Made by a program: the position numbers and the translations under genes
NCBI GenBank assembly: GCA_022266195.1
Contig: WHVY01000003.1
Location: 3,844,001-3,908,000, forward strand
DNA from: Tetranychus cinnabarinus
Lineage: Eukaryota; Arthropoda; Arachnida; Trombidiformes; Tetranychidae
DNA: 64,000 nucleotides
Direction of reading: 5' to 3'
Notes under the pieces: model-generated
The model's database searches: none
Told to the model about the DNA's origin: nothing
The model's input: only the letters and a program-made list of their open reading frames with translations
Shown: positions 49,385-60,866 of the stretch, piece after piece
Numbering within the stretch: the first letter of the stretch is position 1
Layout: each line of letters starts with the position of its first letter

Positions 49385-49660
49385 ATTATAATTGATAATA
49401 ATCAACAAAAATTGAAAACACTTCTCAAAAACAATATTTTACTGCTCAGATCATATGATTTCTGAAGCTTTTAGGTTGAAACTCTAGGTAACTCCATCTA
49501 GCGATACAATGAGAAAGAGAAGATTTATCCTTGAGAAAGGGAGGCAGAGTGAGAGAAAGGCAGAAATTGTTGTTACAATTTGCACAAAACGTAAACAAGC
49601 TCTCCTGGATTGATTGTTTAATATTTAAGATTTTTAACTCTTGATGGGAATGGTTTCAAC
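49385..49660. promoter_or_regulatory. Divergent promoter region between NDUFB2 and SH2B/Lnk
   Basis: The two start codons are 276 bases apart in opposite directions, so this interval must hold both leaders and promoters. It contains CCATCTAGCG at 49494-49503 and no clear TATA box. Confidence 0.6.
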
Positions 49661-51842
49661 ATGGCCCATTTTTTTCGAGGAATTTCACGATATTTGTCTG
49701 GTAAGAATGTATTCAATTTCATTATTAATTAACTTTAACCCAAATTAAAACTCTTTTCCTTGTTCTAACCATCTTTTGCCTTTGCCATTTACCTCTAGTT
49801 TATTAGTGTGAGTCGATTATTTTTCTCTTATTTTACCTGTTGTCTGATGCAATTTGTTTTCTCAACTTCAATTTTATTCTAATTAACTTGATTCTTATTT
49901 TTATGGACACAATTTTGATTCCTTTGACCTTGATTATTCACTCACAAATACAATCTGTTTTTAAAATATAAAAACAACATTTTTTATTGGCTAGAAATGA
50001 AACCTTATGTCAAAAGCTGACCTAACCTTTACCATTGGGAGTTTACCTGAAAATAAGGAGAAAAATTTCCTCTTACATTCATTGATTTTGTTTCTTAATT
50101 CTGTTTCTTTCTTTTCATTCAATAAGTTTACTTCAGGTTCATTTGTACCTTTAGTATTAACTCGATTATGTTTGCATCATTTCATGTTAATTAGTCTGAA
50201 TTTTGTTTACCCAGAAAAACAACTTTGGTTGTTTTTCACTTTTGTCAATTATTACTGTCATCAGATGGAGCTACCGCCAAGTCTTTCCCCAGTTTTGAGA
50301 TTCGTGTGCTAGTTAAGTTGTTTATTAAATTTGGAAGCTTTTATTGTTTAACTAAATTACACATCCAACCTACAATCAAGGTTAAATTGTTTACAATGCT
50401 ATTTTTCCCTGTAACTATTTCTAATATTTACACAATATCTTGTCATTTTCCGTTAATCATTTTTCTTGTTTTTATCTCGATTTATTCCAGGTATCTTCCA
50501 CAAGAAATTTTCTGACGAAGTTGACTTTTCATCAGAAAGACGGGAATCTACCAATAGAAATGGTAACAGCATACGGAATAATCGAACGGTGAATGAAGAT
50601 TCATCTATTGTAAATGAGGGTGTTGTGGATTTTATATCTGTCGATCCTTCTATGATTGACATTAAATTGAAATGGGAAAAATGCCGTCTAAGTTTAATTT
50701 CAACATCAGCTGGTTATACCCTACAATTTTACAGTCCACCTAAATCAGTTAAACCAAAATGTGAACTTTTATGTTCATCTATTATTGAAGCAAGGGAAAC
50801 AACAGTACTTGAGATGCCTGATCAAGATTACACCTTTGTTCTTAAAGCTGAATCTGGTCTGGAATATGTTATCGAGGCTTCCAGTGCATCCGAACTAAAA
50901 GATTGGTTAAATATCATTCACGCCTGTATGCAATGTAATAATTCAGAAAATATTGATTTGAATAATATTGAACTTTCAGAAACGAACATTCGCAACGGAT
51001 CTCTTCATCGACGTCGTTTAAACTCTGTGTCTAATACTAATGGTGAAAATAACACCAATGGTCATGCCTCATCCCCTAACGCATCCCAACCCGGAACACC
51101 GTTAACTGGTGGTAATGATATTTCATTATTTCTCTCTCAATATCCATGGTATCATGGACTGCTTACACGGACTGATGCTGCTGAGTACGTTTTAAGAGAA
51201 GGTTCACTTGGACATGGTATTTTCCTTGTGCGTCAAAGTGAAACTCGCAAAGGAGAATACGTTTTAACCTTTAACTTCCATGGTCGAGCAAAGCACTTGC
51301 GACTTACAATTAACGGTGAAGGACAATGTCGTGTTCAGCATTTATGGTTTCGCAATGTGTTTGATATGTTAGATCATTTTCGTGTTCACTCAATACCTCT
51401 AGAACTTGGAGGAACCGCTGATGTTACTCTAACCGATTTTGTTATTTATCAACCATATTCACCTCCTAGCTCAACGCACGATTCAACCAATCTTACCGAC
51501 CTACATAATCATCATCATATTAATCATCAAAATTCTTCTCATCCTCATCAACCATCTCAGTCACATAATATTACAAATAATTCAAATCCGTTGCAGCAAC
51601 AAAGCCGATCATCTACGCCAAACAGCAACTTTGAACCATCATCTTCCTCACCAGATTCTCGACATAATTATTTAAGAGAAAGGGTTCCATCTATACCTGA
51701 GATCCAAGAAGTAATCACATATGGTGGATCAGTTCGGCTACGGACAGTATCGCTAGAGAATCTTAATCAACTACAATCACAGCATTTAGCAAGTGTTAAT
51801 GGAACAACTCGAGCTATTGATAATACTTATTCCTTTATTTAA
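49661..51842 (+). CDS. Lnk: SH2B/Lnk-type adaptor with PH and SH2 domains
   Basis: Exons 49661-49700 and 50491-51842 join in phase to 463 residues starting MAHFFRGISRYLS. A PH domain covers about residues 59-165 (ends SELKDWLNIIHACM). An SH2 domain runs from about 231 to 335 (begins YPWYHGLL, with the phosphotyrosine-binding Arg261 in FLVRQSE). The C terminus, RAIDNTYSFI, matches the tail typical of the family, with its conserved Tyr. SH2B proteins bind activated JAK and receptor tyrosine kinases, and the fly protein acts in insulin signalling. The N-terminal dimerisation domain of vertebrate SH2B1 and SH2B2 is not present in these exons, so either it is lost or another first exon exists. Linkers are Asn/His/Ser-rich. 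Confidence 0.9.
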
Positions 51843-52476
51843 AATCTATAATTGTGTACCCTACACCTTATTAATTTTTTCACTCTTTCTCTCTCTCTTC
51901 TCTCTTTCGCTGTCTTTTCTGATTGTTAATCAGTATTGCACCAACATGCAAATTATTTGGTGGTTTGGAGTATAAGGGTGACTTCGTTTTGATACCCGAC
52001 TGTATTATAAATTTAATCAAATCTTGCAACACGTTTTTTGATGTGACACAAATCAAGATCGCATTCTAGTCCCTAACTTTCCTTAATTTCCTTTTCTGTT
52101 CCTCTCTCTCTATCTCTTTTAATCACTAACTCATTCAGTCTTCTTTTCTCTCTAATTTTAAATTAGCTAATAAATGCATAAAAGTTGTTGAACGAAATTT
52201 TAAACTTCAAGCGATTTCAATTTTTTAAAGACCGAAAAAAATCACGACTTGAAGTATGATTGTCATAATAATCAAGTGACACAAGTGATTAAGTTAATAA
52301 AATATATTCTTATATTTTAATATTGAATCACAAAGATTGTGATACTGTGAACTGTACAATAAATTTACAAAAAATGAACAAGTGAGATAATATGACAAGA
52401 GTAGTGACAAGAAAACTTCAACAATAATAGTTAATAAGGCACAGGTGGTGAATAATCCAATTTGGTTGACACTGAA
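51843..52476. other. Convergent 3' spacer between SH2B/Lnk and Hes copy 2
   Basis: Holds the two 3' UTRs pointing at each other. Pyrimidine-rich runs occur at 51880-51920 and 52090-52150. No coding region is supported. Confidence 0.6.
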
Positions 52477-53880
52477 TTACCAAGGCCTCCAAACATCTTC
52501 TGAATTAAGTTTGAATGATTTAGAAAAATCAACAGGAGTGCAGTCCATTCCATCATCAGAAGGAGGAATGGGTGAAAATCTGAATAATTTGTGGTCATTT
52601 GCTGAGGGTGGAGGTGTTAGTCCGAGCTCACTTGTATTTTCATTTAAATTGTTAAAGTTGAATGAGATGGTTGTGAGAGCATCTCGATTAACGGTTAAAG
52701 GTTCAATTGGTTCGGATTTCATGTTGAGTGGACTAAGTGCAGGTGATAATTGACCAGTGGATGAAAGTGATGAGGTGGTTGATGATACAAAGTTATTGTT
52801 GTTGTTGCTTTTATTGAGGTTGTTAATGTTGACGATATTTAAAGATGGGAAGTTACTGAGACGAGATTTGATTCGTTTCTTCATTGCTGAATCCATATCA
52901 GGCACAATTTCAACAAATCTTTGAACTTCTGAGGCACATTCGTCAAAACCAGCTTTATAACTTTTAATTGCAGATGATTCGTCAATAGGTTGAACAGTAT
53001 TGTGACTTTTAAGATATTCAACAGTCATCTCAAGAATATCAGCTTTTTCCAATTTTGAATGTTTAGCTGGCTATAAATGAAAGTAGAGAAGAAAGACAAT
53101 TGATTAGTTAAATGTAAATAATGAGGTAAAAAATGTCTACATAAATGTAACATAGAGAAATAGGAAAATAAAATGTTATTGCATTAAAAAGATACTTACG
53201 TCTTTATTTAAGGCTAAGAGAATTAAAGTTTTAATTTGTTCCAGAGAGTTATTAATTCTGGCTCGTCTTCGTTTTTCCATAATTGGTTTAGTTGCTCTTC
53301 GATGTTCAGAGGCAGATTTACCAGGAGGCTTTTTAGGGATCTCAATGGATAGAGGATCAGCTTTAACAATTGGTAATTTCATGGTGAAGTTGTTGTGTTG
53401 TTGTGTAGTTGTAATAAAGATGGAATAAAGTTGAAATAATATTGAAATACACAAAGTAAATGTATTAAATTGTTAAATTATATCAATAATAATTTAAGGC
53501 AAACGTTGGTTATAAAAGTTGTAAAAGAAATATGTAAAAGTTTCAAGTTATAACTGTAAGTTGTTGTTATTATTGGTTGTTGGTTATTTTATAAGGCAAG
53601 TTGTGATGTTGTTGGTTGAGAGACTTTAGTTAAAGTGAAACTCAAATTGGTAAAGCGTTCGCTTTTTTTGGTCCAAGGGCCGTTTGTTGTTAATACCAAT
53701 GGAGAAGAAGATGATGATAATAATAATAATAATAATAGTGGTGGTGATTGTAAAGATGAAGCATAAGATGAAGCAGAAGCACAAGATGAGGCAAAAAGAA
53801 GGAGAAAGAGGAGTAAACAGTAAAGAAAAGAAAAAGAAGAAGAAAGAAGAGTATAAGATGTACAGTGTAAAGGTATTCTC
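52430..53880. repeat. Inverted duplicate block, Hes copy 2 arm
   Basis: Reverse-complement partner of about 41640-43165. Identity is near complete from the leader through the intron to codons just after ENTSELGLTPP, with only single-base changes and short indels in the intron, then breaks down. Confidence 0.85.
52477..53382 (-). CDS. Hes/hairy-deadpan family bHLH-Orange repressor (copy 2)
   Basis: Transcript-order exons 53382-53200 and 53070-52477 give 258 residues. The bHLH (P33 in KPIMEKRRRAR), Orange domain and terminal WRPW are all present, so it should be functional. It matches copy 1 residue for residue through ENTSELGLTPP. It then has a shorter, different linker (PSANDHKLFRFSPIPPSDD in place of copy 1's His/Gln-rich run) before rejoining at DGMDCTPVD and the WRPW end. 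Its upstream side holds its own Su(H)-type sites, so both copies may be Notch-driven. Confidence 0.92.
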
Positions 53881-53896
53881 TCTTTAAGAAACTATC

Positions 53897-54239
53897 GTGG
53901 GAATGAATTCCGTTGCATTTACAACTTAAGCTATTAAGGCTAGTTGTAGAGTCGTTCCCACGCTCCGTCCTGTATTGGTATGTACAGAGCAGGCCAAAGT
54001 CAACTTTATCCAACCTTCATTTGGGTAGTTTTCAACAGGCCGTTCAAGACTTAAACTTTGGTTTCCCACGGTTAAAAGAAAGAGAAGAGAGAGAAAAAGA
54101 AAGAGAAATGCACTGGAACGAGCCGAGCTTAGTTCTTTACCTTGTTGCCTTCACTCTCCACACGTCAGGCGCATACACAACAAGTTTTCAAGTTTCTTAA
54201 ATGTTTCTTGGGGAGCATCTGCTTTCTTGCCGTGAGAAA
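53897..54239 (-). promoter_or_regulatory. Su(H)/CSL site cluster upstream of Hes copy 2
   Basis: GTGGGAA at 53897-53903, TTCCCAC at 53955-53961 and 54063-54069, and CGTGAGAAA at 54231-54239 fit the Su(H) consensus YGTGRGAA. The first two face each other but with a wider gap (51 bases) than in copy 1. The block around 53897-53925 is homologous to the copy 1 promoter. Confidence 0.65.
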
Positions 54240-54600
54240 GTGGTCGCGTGGACGCAAGAAAGGTCTTTTCTTGATCCTTTTTCATTCTTCATCGTCTTAC
54301 TTCTTTCTATTCAAATCATTTTTCTTCTTTCGCCTACTCCTTCTTTATTCCCTCTCCCTAACCTAACGTTTGAGACACAATGGGACGCAATCTTCCAAAT
54401 ATCTTTCTGGTTTCATTTTTTATCACTCTTAATGTGTACCAGCAAAACAATGCAGGCTAAAAACTTTAGCATTAAGAGTTGAGGTTTGTTAGAGGCATGA
54501 AGTTTATTCGTATAATGCAAGAAGTCTTATGATCATCAGTTTTTCATTAAGGAGTAAATGAATCTTCCTTAGAGTTAGAGTTTGTAAGGTTATGGACTAT
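54240..54600. other. Spacer between Hes copy 2 promoter and repeat array
   Basis: Pyrimidine-rich and then AT-rich; the open frames seen here lack recognisable similarity. Confidence 0.5.
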
Positions 54601-54609
54601 GATTTGTAG

Positions 54610-57600
54610 GGTTTGTAGGGGTATCTAAACTAAGTCCATTCGAGCAATTGAAATTTTTTTACGATCAGTAGTTTTCGATAAAATCGAGTTCAAAGTTGAA
54701 ACTTCGATTGCCTTTTATTCAATTATGGAAGCAGATTTTTTGATGAAACTCATTTACCTCGCGTATTTTTTGATGACCAACCAGAAAATGCAATTACTCC
54801 GAAAAACAAAATTTTCTTTTTTACGTAAAACAGATAAGTTCGATTTTTAGCTAAACCGGCCACATTCTATGACCGTAAGTTTTAGAGAGCTGAAACTTAG
54901 TATTTGTTGATGAAATTTGTTGACACACATCGACGATAAAACACTTTTTTCAATTCATCGATAGTTCTCTTGATTTTACCATTGGTCTCAAAACTTTTAA
55001 CCTCAATATTTCGTGAATGGCATTTCCTACAATCATCATTAGTTCACCAATTTAGTCCTTTACTAATTCATAATTCAATACAATTCAATAACTTTCCATT
55101 GGCTCATATTAACTCATATCTTGCTAAATAAACCAATTTTCTGGTTAAAATTTCCAGAGAAATGCAAAGATTGATGCCAAAGGCTCGAACATTTGAGTAA
55201 AAAGTTAAGACTTGGTGGGATTTGTAGGGGCATAAAAACTGCTCCCAATGGAACTATTAAAGAATTCATCCGATGGACAGTTTTCGATAAAATCTAGGTC
55301 GAAGTTGAAACTTCGATCGCCTTTTCTTCAGCTATGGAACAAGATTTTTTCACAAAACTTATTTAACTTATTCATCTTTTGATGAAAAATCATAAAATGG
55401 TCTTGTTTAGAGAAATAACATTTTCTGTCTCTAAACAATTAGATGTCTTCGATTGCCAGTTAAACCGATCGAAAGCAATGGCCGTAAGTGTTAGAGAGCT
55501 GAAACTTATTATTTGTGCATGAAATTTGTTAGCTAATGTCATGAATTGATTTCCTTTAAGAGTGCAACAATAGTTCTCTTGATTTTGATCATTGGCCATA
55601 AAACTTTATGCCTCGATATTTCGAGAATGGCATCACCTACAGTCATCATTCTTTTACCAATTTAATCTTCTACTAATTAATAACTTAATGCAACATAATA
55701 AATATTCATCAGCGCATTTAGATCATGATATTTGGGTTGTAAATGGATGAGTAACACCTTATTCAACAAACTAAGCTCATATTAACCAATATCTTGCTAA
55801 AATAACCAACTTTCTGGTTAAACTTACAAATGAATGTCAAAAAGGGCTGCCAAAGGCTCGAAAATTTGAGTAAAAAGTTGATATTTAGTTGGATTTGTCA
55901 GGACATAAAAACTGAATCCATTGGCACTATTAAATAATTCAACTGATCTACAGTTTTCAAGAAAATCGAGGCCAAAGTTGGAACTTCGATCGCCTTTTTT
56001 TCAGCTATGGAACAAGATTTTTTCATAAGTCTTATTTTATATCATGTATCTTTTGATTAGCAACCAGAAAATGGTCTTATTTCAAGAAATAACATTTTCT
56101 GCCTCTTTAAAACGGATAATTTTTTACTTTCGAATAAACCGACTGCGTTCTGTGACCGTAAGTGTCAGAGAGCTGAAACTTATCATTTGTTGATAATATT
56201 TGTTGGTACATCTGACTAACCGAATCCTTTTTTCAATTTAGAGACAGTTCTCTTGATTTTGACCATTGAATCGTAAACTTTGAACCTCAAGTTTTCGAGA
56301 TTAGTATCGCCTACAATCATTATTCTTTGCCTGAACATTAGATTTCAATATGGGCTATAATATAATGAAATTTAAGATCATTCAAGATTCAACAGAAAAA
56401 GTAATAGCATTTTAATACTTATGCTGTCAGCTTTGATACTTGATTTATAAAAGTAAATGTTTATGCAAACCCAAATGTTATGCATTAATATTAGAATGAA
56501 AGATATTGATTATAAAATGCATAAGCTCAGATTTTCTTCGGTATTCAATCATATTATGTTATAGCCGATGCAAAAATCTAATATTTAGTCAGAGAATGAT
56601 GATTGTAGGTGATACCATTTTCGAAATATCGAGGCCTAAAGTTTTCGATTCAATTGTCAAAATCAAGAGAACTGTCGATGCATTGAAAAAAGGGTTCTAT
56701 CGTCGATGTGTGGCAACAAATTTTATCAACAAATCATAAGTTTAAGCCCTCTAACTCTTATCATCACTGAATGCGATCGGTTCAACTGGCAATCGAATTC
56801 ATTGATTTGTTCAGATACAGAAAACTTTGTTTCTCAAAGTAAGTGCAATTTCTGGTTGATGGTCAAAAGTAACATCAGCAAAGTGAGTTTCATGAAAAAA
56901 TCTACTTTCATAATTGAATAAAAGGCGATCGAAGGTTCAACTTTGGACTCGATTTTCCCGAAAACTATTGATCTAAGAGATTTTTCAAAAGCCTTAATGG
57001 ACTCAGTTTTTACTACAAACAACTACAAACCATTATAAAATCTGAGCTAATTCATTTAATAATGAAGATCCTGCTAAAACATAAGCTTTTGGTTATCTTT
57101 ATGAATCAAGTCTCAAAACTTACAACATAAGCAATACAATAATGTAAAATGCTATAACTTTTTCTGTAGAATCTTGAATAAATTAAAACTTCCATATATC
57201 ATAGCCCTTAATTAAATCTAATGTTTGACCAAAGAATGATGAATGCAGGGGACATCATTCCTGAAATATTAAGGCTCAAAGTTTTTAAGTTCAATGGCCA
57301 AAATCGAAAGAACTATTGCTAAATTAAAAAAAGTGTTCGGTCATTGATGTATAGCAGCAATTTTGTATTGACACCTAATAAGATTCAGCTCTCTGACACT
57401 TACGGTCACAGAACGCGGCCGGTTTATTTGAAAATTAAAGTTTATCTGTTTTACAGAAACAGAAAATGTTTTTTCATTGAACAAGACCATTTTCTGGTTG
57501 CTAATCAAAATTAACATCATTAAAATAAGACTCATGAAAAAATCTTCTTCCAAAGCTGAAAAAAAGGCGATCGAAGTTTCAACTTTGACCTCGATTTTCT

Positions 57601-59025
57601 AGAAAAATGTCCATCAGATGAATAATCTAATAGCACCAATGGATTCAGTTTTTATTTCCCTACAAATACCACTGAGTATCAACTTTTTACTCAAATGTTC
57701 GAGCCTTTGGCAGCCCTTTTGCAATTCACTTGTAAGTTTAACTTGAAAGTTGGTTATTTTAGCAAGATATTGGTTAATATGAGATTAGTTTGTTGAATAA
57801 GGTGTTACTCATCCATTTACAACCCAAATATCATGATCCAAATGTGCTAATAGAAATTTTTTAAGTTGAATTAAGTTATTAATTAGTAGAAGATTAAATT
57901 TATAAAAGAATGATGACTGTAGGTGGTGCCATTCTCGAAATATCGAGGCAGAAAGTTTGATGGTCAATGGTGAAAATCAAGAGAACTATTGTTGAATTCT
58001 TGAAGGCAATCAATTCATGACGTGAGCTAACAAATTTCATGGACAAATAATGAGTTTCAGCTCTCTAACTTTTACGGCCATTGCTTTCGATCGGTTTAAC
58101 TAGCAATCGAAGTTATCTATTTGTTCAGAGACAGAAAATGTTATTTCTCTAAACAAGACCATTTTATGATATTTCATCAAATGGTACATCAGTCAAATAA
58201 GTTTTGTGAAAAAATCTTGTTCCATAGCTGGCAAAAAGGCAATCGAAGTTTCAACTTTGACCTTGATTTTCTAGAAAAATGTCCATCGGATAAATTATCT
58301 AATAGCACCAATGGATTCAGTTTTAACGCCCCTACAAATCCCACCAAGTCTCAACTTTTAATTCAATTGTTCGAGTCTTTGGCATCATTCTTTGCATTTC
58401 TCTGCCAAGTTTAACCAGAAAATTGTTTCATTTAGCAAGATATGAGCTAAGATGAGTTTATGCGGTTTCATAAGTTGTTTCTCGTATATTCAAAGCCCAA
58501 ATATCATAACATAAATGAGCCAATGGAAAGTTGTTGAATTGTATTGAATTATTAATTAGTAAAGGACTAAATTGGTGAAAGAGTGATGACTGTAGAAAAT
58601 GGCATTCTCGAAATATTGAGTTTGAAAGTTTTGAGAGCAATGGTCAAAATCAAGAGAACTATTCATGAATTGAAACAAATGTTTTGTCGTGCATAAGTGC
58701 CAACAAATTTCATCTAAAAATAATAAGTTTCAGCTCTCTAAATCTTATGGTCATAGAATGTGGCCGGTTTAACTAAAATTCGAACTTATCAGTTTTGCGT
58801 AAAAAAGAAAATTTTTTTGCTCAAAGTAATTTGATTTTTTGGTTTGTCATCAAAAAATACATGAGCTAAATGAATTTCATGGTAAAATCTGCTACTCTAA
58901 TTGTACGAAAAGCTTTGCAAGTTTCAGCTTCGAACTCGATTTTTTCGAAAAATATTCATCAGAGAAGTCTTTAAATCGCACAAAGGGACTCATTTTCATG
59001 TCCCTACAAACCAACAGAGTCTAAA
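54610..59025. repeat. Palindromic array of ~600-670-bp repeat units (3 direct, 1 central, 3 inverted)
   Basis: Three + units start at about 54610, 55220 and 55892; four units in reverse follow (about 56560-57032, 57180-57660, 57880-58340, 58540-59005). Each carries the same ordered blocks: TTTGTAGGGG, a CAAAGTTGAAACTTCGATCG block, AGAGAGCTGAAACTTA, ATAGTTCTCTTGATTTT and CGAGAATGGCAT. The marker AGAGAGCTGAAAC pairs around 56.78-56.82 kb: unit 1 mirrors unit 7, 2 mirrors 6, 3 mirrors 5, and unit 4 sits at the centre. Outer pairs share private variants, for example GGCCACATTCTATGACC in units 1 and 7. No coding frame is kept. Whether the unit is transposon-derived is unknown. Confidence 0.85.
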
Positions 59026-60866
59026 TCCGAAAGAAATTAATTTTCACCTGTTTTTTACCCATTTTGGTCAATTTGTGTCAACTTATGTCACAGTTTGTTT
59101 TGTTGAACCAGAAAAGTTGATAAAAGGAACAAAAGAGGGCAACAGTGAAAAATGCAACCAAAAAGTAACTGTAATCGCTTTGCTCTGAACCCGATAGAGA
59201 AACAGGTTAACTATTTATTTAAACTTAAATTTTTCTGTAAATCATGATCATTTGTAGGATATCATGCAAATAATGTAAAAATGCACCTAATAACCCTGCT
59301 CTAAACCCAATAAAGTAACAATAAAATACCAGAATTTGAGGTCAACATAATCAAGGCTGATTCATAGACAACTTTGAGTATAACATCCTTTTTGTTACCC
59401 TTATGACCCTTACCTTGACTGGACAACTAGCAGAGACTCAAGCTTTACCCTAATCTTTTACCAGTAATATTAATAAAATGCAATATTGAAAAAGAAAGAT
59501 GAAAATGTTCTGTTAATTTAATTTTTACAATCAAACCAATTGTGATACCAATGAACCAAATGAAGCCAGACCAATAGTAATACCAGACAAACCAGGAAAA
59601 GGCAAGGAAACAATGTTTCTAATACAAAAGATTGGATAAAAAGTAAGTAAATAACCGAAAAAAAGGTTTAAATGAATGGCGAGAGGAAGAAAACAAAACA
59701 AAAAACGTGGAGATGAAACAGATGACAATGAGTGGAGATGATTTAAGAAGAGGTCGTTTCACAGTTTTCTGGTTAAACTCTGGTTGGGATGAACTTGGTT
59801 AGGCCTACAAATGATGTAAACCTACGTCAAGCTATTGGTGAAACTGAAAGGGGTGTTGGTGTTGCAGCGAAGTAGTATTGCAGGAGTCAAATCAAAGGAG
59901 TCGCTGGATGAAAAGAAAGAGATGATGAAAGGTTTTTTTTTGAAAGACTGTTTAAATGTATTTCAATGCTGTATGTGTTTCAAGGAAGAGAGAGAAAGAA
60001 GAGGGAAGCAAAAGAAAGAGAGGAAAGTAAGAGAAACACACTGATGATGAGAGAAAGCCTTCTAAATGGCATCTTCAATCCAATATAATATCATACCTCT
60101 TAATAAAAATCAAATTACACTTGTTTAATTGTTATTAACCTTCCCTTAAACCAGCAAATACAAAACACACACAAAAAAAGGGAAAAAAGGTTCCACTTTT
60201 TTCCCTTTTTTTCATCTTTTTAACACATTCAATTGTTGAAAAAGCTTTCTCTTTCCTCCCTTCATCATCTTCATCTTCATCTTTATCATTCTTAATCCTT
60301 TATTTTTTGTTGTTATTTTCATCTTCTGTCTCATCATCTTCATCATCAACACTGTAATCGTCAATGGACATCATCATGTGTATGTATATCTAAATCAGTG
60401 CGACACAACAACAACCCAATAATAGTGTTTGACAGCAAGAAAAAAACAACAACAACAACAATAACACCAATAACAATAATCTAATAATAATAATCATCGT
60501 AACAATAATAATAAGAATAATAATAATACAAATTGTCTTAATAGTGATAATCAACAGTAATAATAACTAATCATCAAGATCACTGCTGGTTTTGTTTAAA
60601 AAATAGCAACATAATTGATAAATTTTGTGTTCAAATTTTCATCGCAACCTTTGCTGGATTTAAATCATAAGACATACATTAGTATCTGGAAAGCCTTTTG
60701 GCTTATTTGTGCTCTTTTACTGTGTGTGTGCTTCTGCTTTGAATGGTTGCTTGTAGTGTTACACCTTCAAATATACTTGAAATTAAATTTGTTTACTTTC
60801 AATTAATCATCTAACCAACTAATTTATTGTGAAGGATAAATCCATCCAATTAAGGTTTAAATCAAA
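59026..60866. other. Spacer upstream of syntaxin with simple repeats
   Basis: No coding exon is supported. About 59150-59215 and 59270-59330 are weakly similar to each other (CTCTGAACCCGATAGAG against CTCTAAACCCAATAAAG). The segment from about 60100 on is likely the syntaxin promoter and leader. Confidence 0.5.
60446..60540. repeat. AAC/AAT microsatellite upstream of syntaxin
   Basis: Imperfect AAC and AAT trinucleotide units run through this stretch, probably in the syntaxin leader or promoter. Confidence 0.85.

Noticed and set aside
56506..58414. Several 60-97-codon frames within the palindromic array
   Set aside because: None is kept open across units, and frames differ from unit to unit, so the repeat is not coding in its present state.
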